From Epiperipatus broadwayi (taxonomy: Eukaryota; Onychophora; Udeonychophora; Euonychophora; Peripatidae): a stretch of 64,000 nt of DNA. The notes beneath the pieces are model-generated. The model had not been told where the DNA came from, did no database searches, and saw only the letters and a list, made by a program, of their open reading frames with translations. The stretch covers positions 2,403,851 through 2,467,850 of the forward strand of contig JAQFVV010000021.1 in the NCBI GenBank assembly GCA_028023455.1, given 5' to 3'. Made by a program: the position numbers and the translations under genes. This document shows, in pieces, positions 56,844-64,000 of the stretch; the first letter of the stretch is position 1, and each line of letters begins with the position of its first letter.

Positions 56844-59520
56844 TCAATGTAAGATTGCTTTTATTTTGTCCTTAAATTGTTTATAGTTTAAAGAAAAAAT
56901 ATCGATATCTGAAAACTTTTGATTATATTCTAGTTGCAATCTATACAATGGTGAATTAATTGAATGTTTTAATATAGGTAAATAAAACAAATCATGACAT
57001 CTAGAATTATAAGATGGAATCCTAATTGCAATTCTTGTGATTGCATATTCTAAGGATACAGTTCCATGTATTAATTTAAATAAAAATGACATGTCCATCA
57101 ATAGTCTTTTATTATACATATTATTTACTTTCTTAGTATATATTTTATTTTTATAAATATATTTAAAATATTTATCTTGTATTTTTTGTAATTTACATAT
57201 ATTTGTTTGATTGTATGGGTTCCAAATAATAGAACCATAATGCAGAACAGGTACAATTAAAGTATTAAATAGTAATCTATATATCTCTATTGTAAATTAA
57301 ATGTTTGATCTCAAAATCATGCCCATAATTTTAAGAGATTTATTAACTACTGTTTGAATATGCTCATTAAATTTATAATAACTTGTGAAGATGATACCCA
57401 GATCTTTCTGTTTAAATGTTTTCATAATTTTGTTCCCATTAACATTATATTGATTATTACTAATTGTTGTTTTCTTTGTATAAGACATTGAATTACATTT
57501 TTTTGTATTTATTTGCATATTATTGATATGGCACCAATCACAAAAATTATTAATATAATTTTGCAATATTTTATGATCATTTTTATGTCTAATCTCTAAA
57601 AAGATTTTAATATCATCTGCATAACATAATATATTTTTCTCAGTTATTACAGAAGACAAATCAGAAGTATAAATGGCAAAAAGAATAGGACTTAAAATAC
57701 TTCCTTGGGGTATTCCACATTCATAAGTGACCATAAAAGAAGATTCTCCATTAATATAAATATAATTATTTCTATTAATAAGAAAAGACTTTAATAATTT
57801 TGTAAGATTAATTGATAATCCAATATTATCTGCTTTTGTTAATAAAATATTATGATCTACTTTATCAAAAGCTTTAGATAAGTCAAAATAGATAACATCA
57901 AGTTGACTTTGAGAATCAATAACTTGTGATATAACATCTGATATGTGTAATAAATTTGTTTCAATAGATCTTCCTGGTAGAAAACCATGTATAAATGAAG
58001 GAATAATATTTTTTAATTGATGTATAATCCTATTATAAATTGATTTTTCCAAAATTTTACCACAAATTTAACAAAGAGATAGGTCTAAAATTAGATATAT
58101 CTGATTTTTTTCCAGATTTATAAATTGGACATATTTTTGCAATTTTCCAACAATCAGGAAAAATAGATGTTTTTAGAGCCAAATTAAATATATGTACTAA
58201 AATAGGAGCTAAAAGTTCAATACAGCCTTTATAAATAAATATAGGTATATCATCATGTGCAATACTTCTTTTATTTTTTAAAGATTTAGATGCCATTATA
58301 ATCTCATCCTTAGTCAGATTAGATATACTTATTAAATTATTATTACTTATAAGATCATTAGTAAAATTATAACTATATGAATTTATATTATTATTAATCA
58401 TTTGTGATGAGAAATATTTCATAAAATCATCTGGCTTAATATCTGTTGTTTCTTTATTTCTAACTTTAAGATGTTCTTTCATGATATCCCAAAATTGTCT
58501 TGGATTGTTACTAATGTTATTTTGTATGTTTCTCATATATAAATAAAAATCTTGTTTTTCCAATTTTCTTATCAAAAATCTATAATTTTTAAAGTTATTT
58601 AAAAACATTCTATCTTGATATTTTTTGAATAAATTATAAAAATATCGCTTTCTCTTTATACATTTTATAAGTTTGTTTGAAAACCATTTAGGATATTTAG
58701 TAGATTTAATATGTTTCATTGGAATAAATCTATTCACTACATCAAATAATAATTTTTGAAAATTTTCTGCTGCTATTGAAGTATTCGTATTGTTATAAAT
58801 TTCTTCCCAGTTTATATCTTTAATTGCTTTATATAAACCAAAATAATCTCCTTTTGCGTAGTTTTTTTTAGTTAAAGATTTAAATTTAGCTATTTTAATG
58901 TTTAATACCAATTCAATTTCTAGTGCAAAATGATGATAATCTTCAGGTACTAAAGGGTATTCACATTTTTGTATATGAATAAATTCATAATTTGTGATTA
59001 TTAAATCTAATGTATATCCATTATTATTGTATACATCATTGATCTGTTTTAAATTCAAAAATTTAAGTAGTTGCATTAAATCATTAAATTTGGTATTATT
59101 TTGGTAAACATTGTTTCCATAATATGCAATGTTTAAATCTCCCATAATTAATATTTTATGTTCATATGAAACTAGAAATGACTCTAATGCTTCAAAACTT
59201 GATTTTAAATATTTCTGTAAAACATTAGGTGGAATATATATATTTCCCAATAATAATTTAGAATTATTTAATTTATTTTCAATCCATAGTGTATCAAAAA
59301 GGAAACCTGGAATATGTATACATTTACAATTAATATATTTCTTAAAAGCAACTAATACACCTCCACCTCTTGTAGTAATGGATATTGGTCTATCATTTCT
59401 AGAGATACTATATCTATCATCTATTAAATATTCATTATATATATCTTCCTTTAGCCATGTCTCTGTTAAACAAATAATGTCATATTCTTCTGTTAAAATT
59501 TTATGTTTAATCTTACATAA
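56844..59520 (-). pseudogene. LINE ORF2: APE endonuclease and reverse transcriptase
   Basis: The endonuclease part shows LTETWL (catalytic Glu), IMGDLNIAYYG (GDxN), LDLIITN and DYHHFALEI (catalytic His). The frame begins near 59520 without an ATG after a frameshift; the original start YLQNVRGL lies just upstream in another frame. The reverse transcriptase follows with NFRPISLLN, HGFLPGRS, VIYFDLSKAFDKVDH (first catalytic Asp), GIPQGSILSPILF and CYADDIKIF (YADD box), then HYGSIIWNPY after the palm. Lesions are the initial frameshift, a frameshift near 58055 just after SLLNL, and a TAA at 57297-57299. RNA template binding and target-primed insertion were its role; it acted in the nucleus on its own RNA. 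Confidence 0.9.
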
Positions 59521-59562
59521 CTTAATCCTCTTACATTTTGTAAGTAAATAGTTAATAGTTTA

Positions 59563-61287
59563 TTATTCATTAATAACAATTTGTTTAGAATTATCATGTC
59601 TAATTTGTATGTCATTCACCTCTTTGGTAACATCATTTTCATTCAATGAATTCAATTTATGTAATATTCCATAAAAAGGAAGCAATACAGATCCATACGG
59701 CCAAAGCTCTGGGTTTATCATATGTTCTGCATATTGTTCATCTACTGAAATGTAAAAAGATGCATATTTTTTATTTTCAGATGGTATTTTATGACAAACA
59801 ACTGAAGTTTTAAGTTTATCTGTTAGATGATTAATAATATCTGTCTCATTCATTGTTATATTAATTCTTGTGAGAAAATTTTTTTTATAAATTATTCTTG
59901 GTTTTACAGCCAAAATATTATGATTTTCTTGAATTCCCATTACGGCTATTTTATTTGCTTTCTTTCTATTAGTTTTCTTTTTATATGATACTGTAATAAA
60001 ACCATCATTAGTATCTTTACTTTCTGCATTCTGTAGCATTAATTTAGTATCTGTATCAGAATTATTTTTCTGTATATTTTTAATTTTATTTGCTTTATTA
60101 GTATCATTTTTACTACTAGTATTCTTATCATTATCACTTGATGTCACTACATCAGCCCAGGTTTGAGTATTATTAGTTTCATTAATATGCATTTTGAATT
60201 TATTAGTATTATAAGATTTTTCATCTATGTCAGCAGAAATCACAAAGGTTTTATTATTAGTAGATTTATCATTAACAAATTGTTTACTATATTGTCCCTT
60301 ATTTTTAATTATTTGAGGTTTATTCACTTTAACTTTTTTGTCACTAGGTTTTATTCCTGGCTTAACAATACTTTTTATAATATTAGTATCAGTTTTATCA
60401 GTTTCAGGTCTTACATGATTAAGTTCTTTTTGTTCAGTCAAATTTATTAGTGCTTCTTTTAAAAATATATTTTCTTTAGATAAATTATCTAATTTTTGTT
60501 CAATTATAACAACATGACATAAAAGTGATTTGAAATTTAACAAAATTTGCTTACAAAAATCACTATTATTAATAGATCCTACTAAATCTTCCTCCAAATT
60601 AAATGTATCATTTGAAGAAATATTTGATGTAATATTGTCTTCATTATCAATAAGATTAAAATCAGTTTGTGTATCATAATTAAAAGTAATCTTGTCTTTT
60701 AACTGAGTCAAATCAGAATCAATTCCATTACAATCAGGACATTGATAACAATTAATGTCATTCAATATAAGCAAATTTAAGTCTACTGAATTTAATTTTA
60801 GACATTTTCCATGAAATCTTCTTGAACAAATTCAAGAGCAAGTTATAGACAATTGTTCATTATTAATATCAGAAAAACAAAACTAACATATTTTATTGCA
60901 ATTAGTATTATTATTATCCTGTGTAACTTGATCAATTATTTTATTTTTTTGTTTAATAGTTGATTGCTTATTTCTATTAAATCCAATATCTTGTTTGAGT
61001 TGATCAGATATTTTATTTTCTCTAGTTTCAAGAGTAATATCATCTTCCTCCAATGATGTTTGTCCTACTAAAGTAGTTTCACAAACCTCCATTTTGTTTT
61101 TAACATTTGAATTATTATTACATTTTTCACATATATAACAATCCATTACTTCTTCATTTTTATGCTGAAATGACACAGTAAGTTTTAAGCATGATACATG
61201 AAATTTTTTATCACATATATTACATTTAATCCTTGCTTGCTTACCAAAAATAAGTCCGTTGCATAAATCACACGGTGTTCCACCCAT
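59563..61287 (-). pseudogene. LINE ORF1 with tandem PHD-type zinc fingers
   Basis: One frame of 575 codons. The first finger (residues 6-53) has C-x2-C-x12-C-x2-C-x4-H-x2-C-x16-C-x2-C, a full PHD pattern. A second finger around residues 134-185 has a similar layout but contains two stops, TAG at 60883-60885 and TGA at 60832-60834. The rest is a Lys/Asn/Asp-rich linker and a C-terminal region from about residue 440 (VSYKKKTNRKKANKIAVMGI) that probably binds RNA. The ATG at 61287 is the first in frame, directly before the finger. CR1/Jockey-group LINEs often encode such PHD-bearing ORF1 proteins. Confidence 0.85.
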
Positions 61288-61481
61288 TGTTAAAAGTTTT
61301 TCTACTTTTTTATACTTTCTGCTAATATTTTAAAATCCAAAATAAAATTGAATTAATATTAATGCAGAATTAATATACTTTTGCTATTTTTAAAGTTGAT
61401 TTTTTATTTATTTATTTCTATTTTTGACTATTTAAATGACAATATTTTTCAGACGTTATAGAATGAAAAATTCTTTTTTTT

Positions 61482-61483
<2 letters not shown>

Positions 61484-61524
<41 letters not shown>
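61484..61524. repeat. (AAT)n microsatellite between two LINEs
   Basis: AAT repeat with one interruption, the same strand motif as the tract at 56457-56702 on the other side of the LINE. The two probably formed one tract before insertion. Confidence 0.9.
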
Positions 61525-61539
61525 ACACACCCCGCAGCG

Positions 61540-62800
61540 CAATAATTAATTTGCAAAAAACGATCAGGATTCTACTACCAGGCAATACTACGGAGTCACT
61601 TTTTTCAGAAATTTATATAATGATAAATAAAATGAATCAGCTTGAATTAGACCCGATATCCAGATACATAGCTTACACTAACATGCTTTCATTTAATATA
61701 AACCATATCACACAAAAATCAATCCCTCCCTCCAGGCTAATTACATTAGCAGATGAAATATACAAAAGAATCAGTCTGGCTAAACCGGTTCAACATAATC
61801 AAACAAACATAATTAAACTCACCCAGCTCTATAAACAGACTTGCAATAAATTAAAACAATATCTAAGCATAAAAAAGAAAAAAAATTTGCCTAGCACAGC
61901 CGCACACATGGACACGCGGATATATTAGGTGGGCTTTGAGGTACCCATCCATAAATAAAGTTCCCATGGCGCTGGAATCGGAAAATAAGATTACAGCAGG
62001 ATTTAACATGATTGCACCTATATATAACTATTTCAAAACAAAGCTAACTAAGCATGCACAATTCACACTGAAAGAAGATTATTTTGGAACAACTGAAGAT
62101 GAGATGCCATTTAAAATCGAGGATTTTAAGGTAGTGTTAGAATCAATCCCACCCACATGTCATCCAGGACCTCCAGGCATTCCACAGTTTGTACTTGCAC
62201 ATCTTAGCCAAATTACAAATACATACCTGTGTCAATTGGCAAATCAAATATCACAAAAAATTTATAGCATACAGGGATTATACAAGATATCAATGGTACC
62301 ATTTATGAAAACACAAGAATCTATTACCAAGATCACCAACTTAAGACCTATCTCAATGGAGCCTTTAGGAATTAAACTGCTAGAAAAAGTAATAAAGGTG
62401 AAAATTGAACCATTTATACTGACAAAAATATCACAACATCAGTATGCAAAGAAATATCACAACATCAGTATGCAAAGAAAGGCTCATCCACAGGTCAGGC
62501 AGCACTAATCTTTAAAACTATAATTAACTCAGTAATTAAGAAGAAGAAATATGCTCCAATTGCAGTACAACTAGATTTTGAAAGTGCTTTCGACTCGGTA
62601 CCAATAAAAATCTTACTAAACCAACTAAAGGAAACACAAATACCACGATCAATATTATATGCAATAGCCAACCTACTTTTAAACAGAGAAGTACATATCA
62701 CACTTAATGGAAGAACATCATCATCATTCTATCCCACTCAATCATACCACAAGGGTCACCACTGAGTACACTACTGTTCACATTCTACATAAACCCCTTA
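61540..62800 (+). pseudogene. LINE ORF2: pre-RT and RT fingers, frameshifted
   Basis: Frame 1 (61551-61928) is a pre-RT region. Frame 2 (61936-62508) carries FGTTEDEMPF, PGPPGIPQFVLAHL and NLRPISMEPLGIKLLEKVI, the RT 0 to 1 motifs. A 26-bp tandem duplication (ATATCACAACATCAGTATGC at 62428 and 62454) shifts the frame. GSSTGQAALIF and PIAVQLDFESAFDSVPIKIL (first catalytic Asp) then continue in the third frame, before a further shift near 62735 restores IPQGSPLSTLLF. Confidence 0.8.
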
Positions 62801-64000
62801 TTGGAAGAAATTGAAAAAAAAATACAGGGAGTGTTAATACCAAATACAAAAAGATACATTCCTTGTATAGCTTATATGGATGATATCACAATATTCTTAG
62901 CATCAAAAAAGCAACTACACGCACTACAAAACATCATAGAAGAATATACAAAAAAATTCAAACTTAAAATCAATATCAATAAGTCAGCTGCTTGGACAAT
63001 TTTTACAGGGAAAGTAAACAAACAAATTTATCAAGGAAAGCCCAGCAGTTTTCTAGGTTTTCCATTTTATCTGGGAATGAATCAAATGAGAACAACAATA
63101 CAAAACAAACTCAAAGTGGATGCAGAAAGAATCACAGAATCATTATCCAGATCATATCTATCAATATACGCAAAAATATCATTATTCAATCAACTCATAA
63201 TGTCAAAAATAAGCTACTATTTACCAATAATTAGTTTCACAAAACCATTTATAGCCTCAATTAATTCATTTTGTAGCAAACTACTATGGAACAGGAAAGT
63301 AGTTGCCATTTCAATAAAGCAACTCAACCAACCAACAAAATGGAATGGTCTGGGACTTCACTCAATATCAGTGTTTCAGACACAAAAAACAATAAATCTG
63401 CTAATAGCCATAGTCAAAAGATTTCCAGATATTGAACCAATACTGGACATCATACCCACAGATCGTCCACCACCTACAAACAATTATATCTTTACGTTGC
63501 TTGAAAGCATTGAGAGCATCAAAAACAAAGAAACGCTGAAAAGTCCAATAAAATATACTTATTGGCAAATACATGATTTCCTAACACAAAAACAATCTGA
63601 GAATAACCAAATATCTGTATTGGGAATTGATAACAGCCAATTACTTAAAAAATTTAGGAAATGGTACCTGGAACCAAAATTTTACGATTTCATAATTAAA
63701 GTCAATTTGAAAGCACTACCTACAAGTCATTTTATTAGATACTGAAGATTCTATATAAATATAGATCCCTTGTGTATGCTGTGTCAGAGGGATGAGGAAA
63801 CACAGGACCATTTCATACATAATTGTTCAGGACTTGAAAAAGTAAGACAGATGATGGTTGGCGGATATAGGAAAAATGGAACAACAATAGATGAGATTCT
63901 ACAAACATTCAAAAATAATGGAATACCCACCATTAGGGCAGCCACTTTCAGCCTATATGCATTCTGGTGTACCAGATGCACTTTCACACTGGGCAACAAC
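62735..64000 (+). pseudogene. LINE ORF2: RT palm, thumb and C-terminal zinc finger
   Basis: Begins with IPQGSPLSTLLFTFYINPLL, then CIAYMDDITIFLASKK (YMDD catalytic box), a thumb region with SKISYYLPIISF and WNGLGLHSISVF. A TGA at 63743-63745 interrupts the frame, after which the same frame gives DPLCMLCQRDEETQDHFIHN and a Cys, a CX2CX8HX4C finger of the type placed after the RT in several LINEs. The frame is open to the window end. The internal start at 62801 (TTG) is not meaningful; the protein was one large ORF2. Confidence 0.82.

Larger units (their letters stand above)
61525..64000 (+). mobile_element. LINE with YMDD reverse transcriptase, cut by window edge
   Basis: A second non-LTR element, plus strand, starting next to the AAT tract without a preceding endonuclease, so 5'-truncated. 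It continues beyond 64000. Its palm (AYMDD), the GLGL motif and a C-terminal CCHC finger after the palm fit an L1/Tx1-like or R2-like group; I cannot choose between these. Confidence 0.75.

Noticed and set aside
59129-59551. 140-codon plus-strand frame
   Set aside because: Shadow of the LINE ORF2 on the other strand, where endonuclease motifs are clear.

Overview
The window is strongly AT-rich eukaryotic DNA, most likely from an invertebrate animal. I find no intact protein-coding host gene, no operon, no rRNA and no convincing functional tRNA gene. I cannot assign the species. The clues are several degraded LINEs (RTE-like, a CR1/Jockey-like element with PHD-type zinc fingers, and a LINE with a YMDD reverse transcriptase), Penelope-like GIY-YIG endonuclease remnants, tRNA-derived SINEs, many foldback elements and long tetranucleotide microsatellites. 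Nearly all recognisable sequence is mobile-element debris in what looks like intergenic or intronic DNA.

The most striking component is an abundant repeat, called Rz1 here, with about 16 full or partial copies between positions 1 and 47650. Its centre carries a motif matching the type I hammerhead self-cleaving ribozyme: CTGATGA, a 5-bp stem II with a 5-nt loop, GAAA, a short palindromic stem III, and a stem I of 5 bp + 3-nt bulge + 7 bp. Some copies also carry a Pol III box-B-like sequence, and at several loci units are joined head to tail by a conserved linker. The period is 465 bp at 40781-41668 and 461 bp at 14421-15065. This is the architecture of a retrozyme (a non-autonomous ribozyme-bearing retroelement amplified through RNA). 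A second, unrelated foldback family (Rz2; copies at 6.4, 15.8, 31.1, 38.7 and 54.2 kb) carries another hammerhead-like core on its other strand, with stem III ACTAGT. A third, weaker one lies at 21.6-22.0 kb. Penelope-like elements are known to carry hammerheads, and two of their GIY-YIG remnants are present (10.7-11.3 kb and 42.4-43.2 kb).

Layout. 1-5.4 kb: Rz1 copies, a LINE relic with an SGNH-hydrolase-like domain, a 650-bp foldback and a GATA/GATG array. 6-10 kb: Rz2, tRNA-derived SINE families A and B, and a SINE-A array. 10.7-13 kb: Penelope remnant and RTE 3' ends. 13-23.6 kb: Rz1, Rz2, RTE ends and foldbacks. 25.8-28.3 kb: palindrome, a SPIN-like hAT MITE with a perfect 8-bp target duplication, and an RTE with a twin-priming type inversion. 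30-35.9 kb: Rz1 copies, a ~190-bp tandem array split by an Rz1 insertion, and RTE. 37-43.5 kb: foldbacks, Rz2, the Rz1 dimer, and the second Penelope remnant inside inverted arms. 44-56 kb: RTE pieces, a large GATA array, two SINE-B insertions with clear target duplications, a SINE whose inside became a 47-bp minisatellite, and a 530-bp near-perfect palindrome. 56.7-61.5 kb: a nearly full-length LINE on the minus strand inside an (AAT)n tract. 61.5-64 kb: a plus-strand LINE that runs off the window.

Relations between the parts are inferred: the SINEs, the MITE and the retrozyme-like repeats would need enzymes in trans from LINEs, a hAT transposase, or Penelope/LINE machinery. Every protein remnant seen here carries stops or frameshifts, so this window is an archive of past activity.
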